The translations under genes and the position numbers were made by a program. Shown here in pieces: positions 1 to 11,500 of a stretch of DNA of 64,000 nucleotides. Source of the stretch: Symbiodinium natans (lineage: Eukaryota; Sar; Dinophyceae; Suessiales; Symbiodiniaceae); NCBI GenBank assembly GCA_905221605.1, contig CAJNDS010001002.1:111337-175336 (forward strand), in the 5' to 3' direction. A model generated the notes under the pieces. It had not been told where the DNA came from. It made no database searches and saw nothing but the letters and a program-made list of their open reading frames with translations. Numbering within the stretch: position 1 is the first letter of the stretch; every line of letters starts with the position of its first letter.

Positions 1-2397
1 AACCACATGCTCCATCGTTTGGGAGGAGTCCCTATTTGTTGCCCAAGGAAGCAGCACTCGGCGTAGCTGCCTCGTTTTAGGTTGAAACTGTCGGGTTGGA
101 AGGTTTCCCAAAACAGGCGTACCCCAAAGTAAGCCAACTAGAAAACAATCCCTGGACCCCCTAAGAAGGCACCGCTCATTTTCGGAACCCCCCCCCTCCC
201 TTTTTCAGCCATAAGATTTTAAAGAACTCTTGGGTCTGCTTATCTCTAGACCCCCCAATCCCAAAAACCCTGGTCTAAGCGCGCCTGCGAAAGTTCGGGA
301 GTGGAGCTGTTCCAACTTCGTCCACGCCTGGAAAAAAGCCACAGAGGGCCGGAGGGGGCCTGTTCAGGTTGAGAGACGTCGCATGAAGCCTGGGGGAAGC
401 CTCAGAATCCTGGTCTCCAACGATTTGGGGGAAGCCCTAAGCCGCAGAGGGCCTCCAAGTTGATCCGTTTGTTCTGCGCCTGGGTTGCATCGGAAGCCGT
501 GTGCCGAGGATCCGACGTCCAAAACCCTTCACTCCTGAATTCCTCGACATCCATCCCTCAGTCCTCAATCCTACTCCCGAAAAAACCCACACACACCCTA
601 AACCCTGAACCCCAACGGCCTCAACCCTGTAACCCCTACATTGCTCTAAACCCGTTACACTGCACCCTCGAATCGAGGAGCCATGGGCAGCAGCCCATGT
701 AGGGGCGCCCGCTTAAGGTCGGCCCCAAGCAGATCCTAGCAGCTCACCGATCGGAGGGCTTAGGGTTGCAATCAGCCTTCACGCTTTAGGGCTTGCAGGG
801 TGAATGGCTCAGGGTTTTGGGGATATACAACTTGCGAGGGAACGGGGGAGCAGTAAGAGGCTTGTCAGGCCAACGCCAACTTCTGAGGGGAGGGGGACTC
901 TTGGTGGGGAAGAACTTGCGTGCGGATGCCACGGATCTCCTCCAACGGGCTGCCACTGAGATCCTTGGGTTGCAGGCTGCTCGTTCAGAAGCCCGCCATT
1001 GTCATCGAGGGTCTAGGGTTCAGGGCTTAGGGAGGCGACAAGCCCTTAACAAAAACCCTTTGAAGCCCTGAAACCCCCCAACATTTTACCTGCCCCCCTA
1101 TAAACCCTGCCAGTCCCAGGTTCCATGAAACTTTGGGATGCCCCAGCGATGCCACCCAAGGAGAAGGCCACGCACGGGAGCCCAGGAAAGGGCTCGTCCT
1201 GTCCCCGAGCCCACATGCTGAAGGGTTTGGCTAAGGGTCCATAAGGGTCTATAAGGATATCCCCGAACTCAAAAACTAAGGCCCTAAACCTAAACTGCAG
1301 AGGGATTGGGCAGCGGGTGTCGGGACTTGGGGTTGAAAGTTTAGGCATTAGGGGCTTTAAGGGCACACACCCTGAACTCTAAACCCAAAACCTGACATGT
1401 AAACCATTTTTGATTCTTAGAGGGATGACGTAGACATCAGACGGGTTCGAAAGCAGACTCACGTATGGAACTGCGAAACAACAAAGCGCATGCTCGTTGC
1501 CCAGCCTCGATTTTTGCCCAGTGTGCATGATCAGCTCTCTTTGTTTGAGGGGGGTTCCATTTTTTCACGGGCACCGGACTAGATTCCTGAGGAACCCAGC
1601 AAGGAAATCTAATCTAACTCGATGGTCGCTCGGATTCGGGAATGCCTTCCGAAACCAACACCGTTATGTTTGTGGTTACCTGAGGTTTCCTCAGTTTACA
1701 GGGGATGTTCGGGCTACTTAGCTTATCCAGCGTCGCAGGGTAACTCCTAGAAACTCAGAAGGGCTCCCTTTTTTGCTGAAACGGCTTCTAAGGGAACCTA
1801 ACACTTTCAAATGGAATCCTAACACTTTAACACAAAACGGGAATAAGGGACCCTCGGTCCTAGTTAAGGTAGCACCAAGTGTCCCGCTCCTCTTTGATTG
1901 GCACATTCCTCAACGTCGCCTCCTGAAAAAGGCTCGGACTTATGGGCTTCGGGGGTTTAGGGTTTTGGGTTTATCCAGCACCCGTTCTGCTTCGGTTCGC
2001 ATTCGAGGAAACGTACGGGCGCATGAAATTGGAAGAGCAGCGCCTGCAAAATCAGTGTTGTTCAGGGGAATCGTCTATAATCTTATGATCACAGCCTTTC
2101 ACCCAGCTCATTGGGTTCTATCCTACTTCTGTTGATAGCAGCATGTGGTCAACACCAACATGCCGTTCAACCTACCTTCACATCGTTATCTTCTTCCTGT
2201 TTGCCGCTCCTTCTATCCTTCCATGATTTTCATGCGTCTCTTTGGCTGTCAGCGCTGGTAGTCTGAAAGGTCCAGAACCACCTGCAAGTCCCCGAATTTC
2301 AAGCAAGAATCATGCGAGGGATGAGTAGGATGCGTAGCTTCAAGTCCTTTCAATGCAACCTTCAGGGATTGCCCTAACCTAGGGCTTATAGGGAAGC
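1..2397. other. Non-coding, telomere-like sequence
   Basis: No exon here can be supported with confidence. The stretch is littered with degenerate CCCTAAA/TTTAGGG words (for example near 595-610, 1010-1060, 1270-1390 and 1950-1970). A weak minus-strand frame at 1130-1215 (reading MWARGQDEPFPGLPC) and a pyrimidine-rich plus-strand frame at 2150-2260 could be coding, but neither has convincing splice sites. Confidence 0.4.
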
Positions 2398-2403
2398 TTA
2401 GAG

Positions 2404-2529
2404 CCCTTTGTGGCCCCGCGCCAGCATCCGCTGGCCATCAGGGCGCGCCCCACAGATCTGCTTCAGTGGTCCGGCGACGGCAGCTGCGATCTCCTGCCAC
2501 GCAAAGGCCTCGCAGGAGCAACGCTGAAG
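2404..2529 (-). CDS. Candidate internal exon, unknown protein
   Basis: One minus-strand frame stays open and reads like protein (CEAFAWQEIAAAVAGPLKQI, then CGARPDGQRMLARG), with GC-rich third positions and no telomere-like words, unlike its flanks. Both neighbouring stretches are non-coding repeats. I recognise no family. The splice borders are not resolved and there is no start codon, so it is an exon candidate only. Confidence 0.3.
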
Positions 2530-3532
2530 CTGAACTTTTTTATCTTAACATGCCGTACTTTGGTCGGTGCAACCCATCAATGAGTTTATCCCTTTAACAG
2601 GGGGAACCCTTCATCTTGAACTGTCCAGGCTTGTGCTTCCAACGAGATATGTAGGGATATGCAAGCGGTAATTCCTGGTTCATGACATGGTTTCAGGTTG
2701 GGGGGGGGGCTTGTAAGAGGGTCGATTCTCTGAAATCTCTGAAACCCCAAACCTCCTGAACCCCAAGTTGGGCCGCGCCTCGAACCCCAAGTTGGGCCCC
2801 ATTAAACCCTCTGAACAAATCCCAAATAGACTCCTCTCAAGTTTGAGAAGGGAACATGCAACATACCCCAAGGGTCCCCTGAAGTCCTACAGAGACTCAA
2901 CCCACTCCCGGCCACTCCCGGCCACTCCCTTCGATGTGTTGGAAGCCTTCCGCTGCTGCCCCCGAGAAGCATCAACCTAAGGGCGTTGCGTGAGTCTGTG
3001 GGGCATCTTCTCCGAAAGGTGTCGGGTTGACAGGCTTGTTGAGGGTTTGTGGGGTTTAGGCTTAGGGTTTTATAGGCGGGTATTGGCTTTAGAGTGGAGC
3101 TCTCTTGTTGTTCGGGGGGGAGGGGGGGGGGGCTCCCTTATTTTGCTGGCGTCAGCAGCTTCAGGGTTGACTTGAGGCAACTGAGGGCCTTGTGTTGAGG
3201 GTTGCGGGCTTAGGGCCGTGGGGGCGAGGGCCGAGGGTTTCGGACCTTCGGGTTCGAACATGCTTTTTCTCAGCTTCGGGAAAGGGGCAGGATTATCGGC
3301 TCGGCTTCAGGTTGTACAGCTGTTATGATGGGATTCAGGGTTCGTGGTAGACCCCACCTGAAGAACCCACCTTGTTTTGAGCAGGCAATAAGCGTTGATG
3401 CACTTAAGGTAGCCCCTCCCCCAAAAGTAGGTCAGTCCCGAGTTGCAGACCCAGGACCTTTTTTGCGCCAAGGAGTATGGATACCCTCAGGCCTTAGGCT
3501 TGGGGATCCCATGATTATAGGGCTTGGGGTGC

Positions 3533-3667
3533 TCAGCGCAAACTCATCACAGCAGCATTCGGCAAGAGGGGGAGCTCGGTCTTCGTCAGCGCTGGCATGC
3601 CTGCTGGTGTGGGGCTTGGCACCTTCCCTACGAATTGGAACAGGGAAGCTGCCACGAGAGCCTTGAC
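3533..3667 (-). CDS. Candidate 3'-terminal exon, unknown protein
   Basis: A minus-strand frame opens directly after an AAG|G acceptor at 3668/3667 and runs 44 codons to a TGA at 3535-3533. It starts VKALVAASLFQFVGKVPSPT and ends NAAVMSLR. Overlapping frames on both strands are also open, which lowers confidence. I recognise no family. It could be the last exon of a gene lying upstream on the minus strand, or an internal exon with an unseen donor. Confidence 0.4.
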   Translation of the reverse strand, partial: VKALVAASLFQFVGKVPSPTPAGMPALTKTELPLLPNAAVMSLR

Positions 3668-4223
3668 CTTGGAACTGCATCCTAAAGCAGTCTTTACACT
3701 GGAAGGTGTGCTACTGGCAAAACTAAAAAACCTATATCCTAAACCCTCTGCCTTTTTGTTTTGCTTTTTAGATACTATTGTTTTTGTAAAATTAATGTTT
3801 AGTGTTTTGCTATTTTATTTATTGACTCTCTTTTGGGGGGGGGGGGGGGAGTCCTATAATCAGGAATATCGTACTTTTGTTTTGGGTGGGTGACTACACC
3901 ATCTTAAACCAGGAAGTCCGCAGAACATTGTCCTTGTAGACTGACGCAGTGGTGCCTTCACACACTAGGGCCTAGGCTATACTCCCCTTAGAACCTTGAA
4001 AAAAAGAGCTGGCTTTTAGTATCCTAAAATAGAAAGTAATTCCCAAGGGGGATATAGTAGGGCCAAAGGTTAGGGCCCCTTCAGCTTCCTGCCAGGCCTG
4101 CTTCCCGTTTCCTGGCGCGCGTCGCCAAGGCATGGCCATGGACGAAGGCCAAATTGCAGTGTGAGTATGATGTCTTGGTGCAGACGTATGTCGTAACACA
4201 TCCTAATGTCGCTAGTTGACCTG

Positions 4224-4378
4224 TCACATTTGATAACTCTCTAGGCAACGGGTCCCCAAAATCATTACAAATCCGTAGCTCTGAAAACCCATCGCACGTT
4301 CTGGTGGAATCAGGTGGGAGGACCGAGCCGCTTTCAGCGAGCCGATCGCCCAGGGCTTGCCGTCTTGGCAGCCCCAGC
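4224..4378 (-). CDS. Open frame just downstream of a spliced-leader-like word
   Basis: This minus-strand frame reads GCQDGKPWAIGSLKAARSSH, then LIPPERAMGFQSYGFVMILG, and ends at a TGA at 4226-4224. The composition is coding-like. About 20 nt upstream on the same strand lies a 14-nt word that matches 13 positions of the dinoflagellate spliced-leader exon (4397-4410). That arrangement would suit a reverse-transcribed, reinserted mRNA. An ordinary terminal exon is the alternative. The product is not recognised. Confidence 0.35.
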
Positions 4379-4396
4379 CCCTCCCACCTCAGTACT

Positions 4397-4410
4397 TTGA
4401 GCCAAGATGG
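4397..4410 (-). other. Possible relict dinoflagellate spliced-leader sequence
   Basis: The minus strand reads CCATCTTGGCTCAA, against CCATTTTGGCTCAA in the 3' part of the 22-nt dinoflagellate spliced leader (established knowledge). The 5' part of the leader (CCGTAG) is not conserved here. A near match of this length is uncommon by chance in 64 kb but not decisive. Confidence 0.3.
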
Positions 4411-4735
4411 TTTGATTAGGTTAGGGTTTAGGGTGTACGGGTTTCATTAGAGTTCGAGGGCTTTTGTCGGCCTCAGCTAGACTTAAGTGACGGGCTTTTG
4501 GTTTTGGGGTTTCTGCACCTTTCCAGACAAAAATGTAGACCAGAAGTTGCTGTGGAAGCGGACCCCCACCCTAAGGCTCTCAGCCCCGAAACCCAAGTTG
4601 GGGTCTGATCTAGATTTGCCATGACATGAGATCGTATAGTAGACCGGATGACGTGTTGACCGAATGGCTCTCGCATTGTTTCTGCGCCATCACACCTTTA
4701 GGGTGCGGTGCAGGTTCCATTGACGCCAGGAATGT

Positions 4736-7700
4736 CTAAAACACTTCTCGCTTTACAAACTCGGAACTGTCGCTATACAAGCCGTACATCTGCTCCACAT
4801 CCACCGCAGACATGGAAGGCGCAGACGTTGAAGGCTGCACGGTGGAGTGGAAAGGTTTGGATGCCTGCTCGTCTCGCCGCCTCAGAGTGCCGTGGAGGCA
4901 CTGAAGGGCTGAATGCGGCTTAGAGTCTTTATTGCAGTGTAGAATGTAGAGTCTAGTCGACCGGCCTCAGCAACAAAACTCCTTGAGCCCCTCCACCCTC
5001 CCCCCCCTCTCCCCCCTCCCCTTATTTTGCAGCTAAGCAGCATAAGGTAAGCCTCAGACATCCACGCTTCCAGGTTGAGGGGCGGGGGCCAACTAAATCA
5101 AGGGCGTGTTTGATAGGAATAGGTATTTCTTTTGTTTTGGCCAGTTGTGCTTTTCGTAATGAACCATTTTCAGAGCTTATGCTATACGACGCTGCCGACT
5201 GAAGCTCTAAGAGCGGCACTGCATGCCACCACGACCAAAGTGACATGTATTTCCCACCCCGGTTCTTTACGCGCCCTCCCTCTTCTCTGCCCACCCGAAG
5301 CACTATGTCAGCATGAACCCTGTAAATACGGAAAGCTGCCTCCAAGAGCTCCTGTTTGTGCAGAATGTCCTCCGCAGTCAAGATGGAGAAAGAACAGGGC
5401 CCTTAAGCTGTGAGAGGTGCAGTGCCGCAGTCCACCAGCAATGGTAAGCCCAAAAAGGGTCCTGCAGCGTGTATGCGAGGCTGGTCATATCGGAGTCGGC
5501 ATCTGCAGTCCGGCCCCAATTGCCTGCGTTGTGCTCAGGAGACTTTTCTGGCGAAACACCCTTGCACATCATTCCTGACCCCAATCTGTACCTGTCAGTT
5601 CAGACATGTCCATACATCTCCGCAGGCCTCCAGTCATCTTCAGAAACACCCTCCTTGGTGAGTCCCATCATGCAACTACTGCGCTTCGGGGGCACTCATG
5701 GCTGGAAATGGCCAGGCCCCAAAATCGTCTGACCGTCTGACCACTTCTGCAGACCAGCGTCTGGCCAACAAACTGCAGCCGACATCTGGAGACGCATGTC
5801 AGGAACACGAACCTGTTCTGTACGACTGCAATGAAATCTGCCATCTCAGAGAGGTCAACAGGGATGACTTTGTCCTTGGTTCTTGCTCTGGGTAATAGTA
5901 ACTTGATGGTTTTGGCACTGCAACATGAAGAGCTCATAGCTTCGTGCTGCAAGGGCGCCGTATCCGGCATGTTGTCGATGCTCGAGTGCAGATTGTTCAG
6001 CAGATCTACCAAAACGCCAAGCAAACCCGCAAAGCCAACGGTGCTGTTAGCCTTGCCAGGAGCCAATTCGCTCACGGTAGGCTAACGCATGGGACATGCT
6101 TCACTGCTCAGGTGCCTTGGCGTTGGCAACACAATTTGGTAGGAACTCGAGCATAAACGCTTGCTCCTGGAGCACATGTGGCCCGCACTTTCACCAAATA
6201 TCACCAAATTGTAAGCAGCCGGGAACTGAGCAACTGTCGTGGAACTGTTACACCCTCATCCTTAGGCCCCAAAACCCAAGTCCTGAATCCCGTCCGCCAG
6301 GAAGTGATCCGTCAAGATGGTCCGTTCTCGGGCTTTGAGCGCATCCCATGATGTCCGAAGCTGCAGGTACTCTTTCTCATCTTGCACCCTCGCGAGGCAT
6401 GATAGCCGAACAAGAACGAGTTCCTGCAAGGCCCAGCCGTGCATAACACACTGGATGCTCATGGTTGTGGACAAGCGGGTGTTCTGACAGTCCTGGCTCG
6501 TGCTGGCTGCTGTGTCAAGGACAGTGGGTCTTGGCGACTGTAGCTTCAAAATAGTTATCCCGACGGTCATGAGTCATGTCTCTTTGCGCCAACTGCGATG
6601 AAACATACTAGCAACGAGGCGCAGTGCTCCTACTTCCTACTGTGTATGACCACGAGTAGTTGCTATAGTCACACATCTCATCACATCGTCTAGGAGGGAG
6701 GGAGGGAGGAGAGGGGAAGGGGCGGGGTGTCCTCCGCTGAGTCAAAGTTCATATGCAGCTTGCGGGCCCTCTCCTCCATGTAGCCCCAGTATATCGCAAC
6801 TGGAGAGCATTCCTAGGCTGGCTCTTGAACATCATATACATATATATATATTTTTTCCTATATTCCTAAAACAAAGATCCTCTCAAACACAATAGGTGAA
6901 AAGAGAACACGGACCGATTTTAGGTCCTGCCTAGATTCCGTAAGGCGCTTGAGCAAGCGAACGCCGCTGATCACCGAAGACGCGTTCCTTAGAAGGGCTC
7001 CGGTCTTGCGCTTCATGTGCAGGGTCGCCCCGGAGCGTGCTGCGCACAAAACCTGCACGATACTGCATTCGAGTGTCTTCGAGCTCATGAATCGAGAACC
7101 TGTTCCGGCAGCAATGCCACTCATAAACCCGAGCAGGAACAAGATGTAGAAGCGGAACTGCTCTTCACCTCAGCCACACACATCATCAAGCAGAGCTGGC
7201 GCAAAACTGGCGCTGCTTGGTACTGTAGCAGCTGAGGGGCTCTTCTCCTCAATGCACTTGCGCAGCTGCGCAATGTTTGCCGGGAGATTTTCGCCTGCAG
7301 GGAGTTTTCTTTGTTAGAGGTACAAGGTGGGGTGTGGGGTCCCCTATTGTAGGGTAATTAACTGTTGCAACACTTTGGAGCAACCCCCTCCCACCTTGCA
7401 ACATCTGGGCAAGGTTAAAGAGCTGGTGGATTTCAAGGGCGTTCTCGATATACTGCCTCAGCGGACTTGGCAGTCGGTTGCGGTTGGGCCGCAACTGTAA
7501 AGCCCTCTTGCTTGTAAAGGGGGAATTGAGGGCTTCAGGGGCTCAAGGGGTTTTGTCGGGTCTTGAGGTGTAGGGTTCGGGGCCAAGTTAGGTTGAGGGT
7601 TCAAAGAAGGCAGCAATTCTCAGGCCAGCACTCTCCCCGCTGGGATAACCATCGGACAGAAGGCACCACGTTCTTCTCGCCTCAGGTGTCAGCTTCTCGT

Positions 7701-8505
7701 ACAACCATACAAATCGAGCAGCAAAAAAGATAACGATCATTCCCGTAGCGAGGGTTTGTTTTTTGTGGGGTTGTTAGATTTTAGACTCAACTCTTCTCCT
7801 CGCCCGGAACTCATCTCCTCGCCCGGTCTACTCCCAGAGGCTCCCTGGAGTGCCCAACCCCAGAAACTGCCTGGAGTGCCCAACCAGAGATGCCCAACCC
7901 GGAGTGCCAGAGTTTTATTGCAGTGCCCACCCCACTCCCTGGAGTGCCCAGCCCCAGAGTTTTCCTGAAGTGCAACCCCTGCCCAGCCCACATGGAGCCC
8001 AACCCCAGTTTCCCTGGAATGCTTGAGTGCCCAAGCCCAGAAACTCCCTGCAGTGTCCAAGAGAATTCCTGAAGTGCCCAACACCAACCCCAGAGTCTCC
8101 CTCCAGTGCCAACCCCAGAGTCTCCCCGGAGTGCCCAACCCCAGTGCCTGGAGTCTGGAGTGCCCAACCCAGAAACTGAGTGGAGTGCCGAATTTAGAGA
8201 TGTTTGGAGTGCCCAACCCCAGAGTCTTCCTCAAAAGCAGTCTCCCGGAGTGCCCAACCACAGAGAATCAACACAGACACTCCCAGACTCCCTGGAGTGT
8301 TTTTTTAGAGATTTTTGGAGTGCCCAACCCCAGAGACTCCCTGAAGGTGGGGATGTTCGAAGTAAAGAAATTTTCCGATCTAGCTCAGAAGGACTCCTGC
8401 TCTTGATCTGGGCGTTCTCAACATGGCTGTGCATGCTGCCAATGCTGTGGCGACCAGAGTGAACACCAGAACGCTGATGAACCCGCCTGGCACACCCAAA
8501 ATTGC
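4736..8505 (-). CDS. Large membrane-associated module, probably the C-terminal part of the CNBD channel gene
   Basis: Exons were chained by frame and splice dinucleotides. They lie at 8505 to about 8400 (hydrophobic GGFISVLVFTLVATALAA), about 7740-7605 (MIVIFFAARFVWLYEKLTPE), 7494-7395 (ALEIHQLFNLAQMLQ), 7294-7241 (GENLPANIAQLRKCIEE), 7168-7078 (FYILFLLGFMSGIAAGTG), 6987-6927, 6812-6732 (VAIYWGYMEERARKL), 6423-6283 (ELVLVRLSCLARVQDEKEY), 6166-6116 (EQAFMLEFLPNCVANAK), 6051-5977, 5874-5774 (VQNRFVFLTCVSRC), 5653-5628, 5523-5462 (NWGRTADADSDMTSLAYTLQ), 5369-5319 and a last exon from about 4919 to a TAG at 4738-4736 (YGLYSDSSEFVKREVF). Phases agree at every junction from 7494 to 5319. At least four stretches are membrane-like. 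No enzyme motif is visible. The layout resembles conserved dinoflagellate proteins of unknown function; that is from memory and not searched. Uncertain: the borders of the first two exons and of the last, and whether an exon lies between 5319 and 4919. Confidence 0.65.
7790..8350. repeat. Degenerate minisatellite, unit about 25-35 bp
   Basis: Repeated variants of GGAGTGCCCAACCCCAGAG followed by CTCCCTGGAGTGCCCAACC, with irregular spacing. The array lies in the presumed intron between the two membrane exons at about 8400 and 7740. Long open frames across it on both strands are a by-product of the repeat and are not counted as genes. Confidence 0.85.
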
Positions 8506-8547
8506 CTGAAGAGCCCCTCCTTCGGTTGAGGTCCGGAACCGATCATC

Positions 8548-11500
8548 CTACGAGGGCTCCTTCTTGCTCGCCGGGACACTGGCCACCAGCTGAAGCACCG
8601 CTTTCTCCGGACGCCTCATCTCCCGTGGCATTTGCTGCAAAACGGCCTTCGACTTGCCCAGGGCGCGGATGGCCAAGAGCACCTCTCTGAAAGCGGAGTG
8701 CTTCCGATCGGTCGTTGCACTCTAGTGACTCTAGTGACTCTAGTGACTCTAGTGACTCTAGTGACTCTAGTGACATTGCAACTGAGGCTGCAGCCATCAC
8801 GGCCTGCATCTGCTCGGAATCCGGATCCTCATGTGTGCGAGCTTTCAGGGTCTGACAGACGTATGCGCGACCATTAGCTGCTTCAGATTCATTGATACTT
8901 GCAAACAAGCATCGATCCAACTCATCAGCCCCTGCAGCTCCAACCACTGCGTTTCATCCAGCCTTGCACCTGGAGCCTGAGGATATGTGAAGATGTCGTA
9001 GCGATTCTTGAAGAGCGCCAGCATGCTGATGCACGAGGATTCCGCCCTCTCTCGCTCGGCAGCCTGCTCGAAAACCACGTGTGGACTGTGCTCCTGATGC
9101 AGCTCAGGAATGACAATCTGCAATTCCTTGGCCAGCTTGTGCGTGTCCATGGTGCCCGCATCCAGGGCCTTCAAGTACCTTGCTAGGTTGTGAGATGTGC
9201 AAGGAAGCGTGCCTTACCCAGCAGGTCCTACGATCCTGCGAACGTTTTTTCAACTAAAGGGGCCCTCCGAAAATGCCCCCGAGATACTTGTCCAGGCCAG
9301 GATTGATGTGCTCTGCTGAGGCATGGCTGCACGGGAACAGGCTTGAGATAGATGCGTCTGGGTAAACTTCCTCCTCCTTCAGCTCTTCAGAAGCCACGTC
9401 TCGCGATGCCTTCAAAGATCTTTGTGGCCGGAGAATGCGCATGATCGAGAAGCTCTTAGAGCCAGTCCCATCCGAGCCTCGTTTGTTGAGGGGGATTGAG
9501 ATGTTTTGCAGCCGAGTCTTCGGGTCGGGATACAGATCTTGGTAGTGCTGGTTTCTCCGGCAGCACTCATCCGCACAGCGAATCTGCTCTTCGTCTCCAC
9601 ACTTCGTCTTGCTGGCCTGCATTGCCGACACAAAGTCCTGCGCTCTGGAAAGTAAAGACTGACCCTAAATTCCCGTTAACGAGAACTATCGACAATGGGC
9701 CCATTCTTGGCACCCTAAACTACAAGGAGCTGGCAAGTCTCGAAACGTATAGTCGCCCATTGTTGCAAGCCCTTGCATGAGCCTATGAGAACTTTCATTA
9801 AGTCCCATGAATCCAGCACAGGTCCTTGGCAAAATCGGAGAACATAGTCACACCTAACACAGGCACAGCTTCTGCACACGTCCGCCTGCTTCTGGGCTTA
9901 TCCTCTGGGGATGATCCCAAAAACACCGCACACCGCAAACAAAACACTAAGAATACCATCAACAAAACACCAAGAATACCATCAACAAAAGGCAATGCAG
10001 CTGAGACACATCCACGCGACTGCTTCACACATTCGGCCAGGTCTTGCCCTCGCAACGAAAAGGTCTCTGCAAACGTCATCGCAGAAAGCGTGGACCTCAC
10101 GCTGGCTGAAGGATTCAAGGATAGCAAGTCAGGACTTCTCTTCGATGTGGACACGAAGACTTCTGTTTCCGGGTTCAAGCTCTCCAAAACTACTAGTCCT
10201 GAAACCTGACCCCAGCGAGACCAGAGCGGATTGGTCTCGGCTCAGGCTCCGGCTGATGCAGGCTGCCGTCGGTGTAAAGGGACAGCTCTCCAAACCACCT
10301 GGTGCCCGTAAACTCCTTGGCATCGCCCTCGGCGTCGTACCCTGGCAGGTCGAGCCCCCGACCCTAAACCTAAGATCGTAACCCCAAGATGCTGCTTCTA
10401 GGATTGACGAATGTCGGAAGTTGGTAGGGTGAAATCCTGCCCGTTTACGTACTGTGGCTCTAAAGAGCAAGGAGAGCTACTGGAGGCGAGAGAGACAGAG
10501 AGGTAAGAGAGAGGGAGAGACGAGGCAGAGAACATGAGAACATATGAGAACATGAGAAACGAGAGCAGCAACCTCGTGCGGCTCTCGGATTCGTCTTATC
10601 ACTTCAAGAGTGCCGCTGCTGTTGGCCCTAAGGCCCTATGTTCGCAGCGCATATGCTTTGTAGCCCTTGCTAATCTCTTAGAGCATGTGAGTGCCAAACC
10701 CAGCCTTGGATGTAGGTGTACGTGCCAGTGGCAGTGATGTGGAGACAAGAGGCCCAAGAACCTGCGATGAAGATGTGCTCCCCCTTCTCGTAGACGTGCT
10801 TCTCCAAGGCTGCACAGACAGAGCCGAAGACATCTGTGTAGCACTCCTGGAGGAGCTTGAAGATTGGTAGCTCCAACACGTAACTGCTCCTCTGACTCAC
10901 ATAGAGCTCCAGCTGCAATGTCGGTGAGATTAAGGACGTGTCCAAGGTTGTGGTCGAGAACTTCTCAAGTCGGTATTCCACGAAGCGCATGATCCGTGAA
11001 ACCAGCTCAAAGGGCACATGCTGGTGGCTTAGATACTGGCGCACTTCCCGCCGTCGGCGGTCTCTTGCTTCGTTCATGGCTCGAAGCTCTGCAAGCGTAT
11101 CGGAAATTTTGGAAATTCCTGCGCCCATCGCTGCGAGACAGAATATCGAAACAAAAATGTCGGCACCTCTCTCCAAACCACTCCCTGCATCCAAAAGTGG
11201 AGGGGCAGGCGAGTTGATGATCCAACGCATGGCATGGAGATACTGAACCCATCCCGGTATCGTGTCGGCGCTGGCAAGGCGAGTCCAGCTTCGGATGTCG
11301 TCGCTCTCCTCCATGCCGCGCCCAATGGCATACCACATGCACGTGAGCAGGTGGGCACAGAAGGTCATCGCAATGGCCGTGCTTGTGATGGCAGTGACAA
11401 CAGCGATCCAGTGACGCCCAGTGTTTGCCGCGCTTTCTTCGATGATGGAGTTCACCTTTGTGAGCTTCAAGACTCGCAAGAGTCTCAAGAGCCTCATAAT

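Noticed and set aside
5831-6156. Plus-strand frames over the channel module (for example IRHVVDARVQIVQQIYQNAK)
   Set aside because: Protein-like, but antisense to minus-strand exons 6166-5774 that chain in phase with splice sites on both sides.
6949-7149. Plus-strand open frame of 66 codons
   Set aside because: Antisense to the minus-strand exons 7168-7078 and 6987-6927, which fit the surrounding gene model exactly.
7737-8261. Long minus-strand open frame of 174 codons
   Set aside because: It is built from the minisatellite at 7790-8350; other frames on both strands are equally open and repetitive, so it is not a gene.
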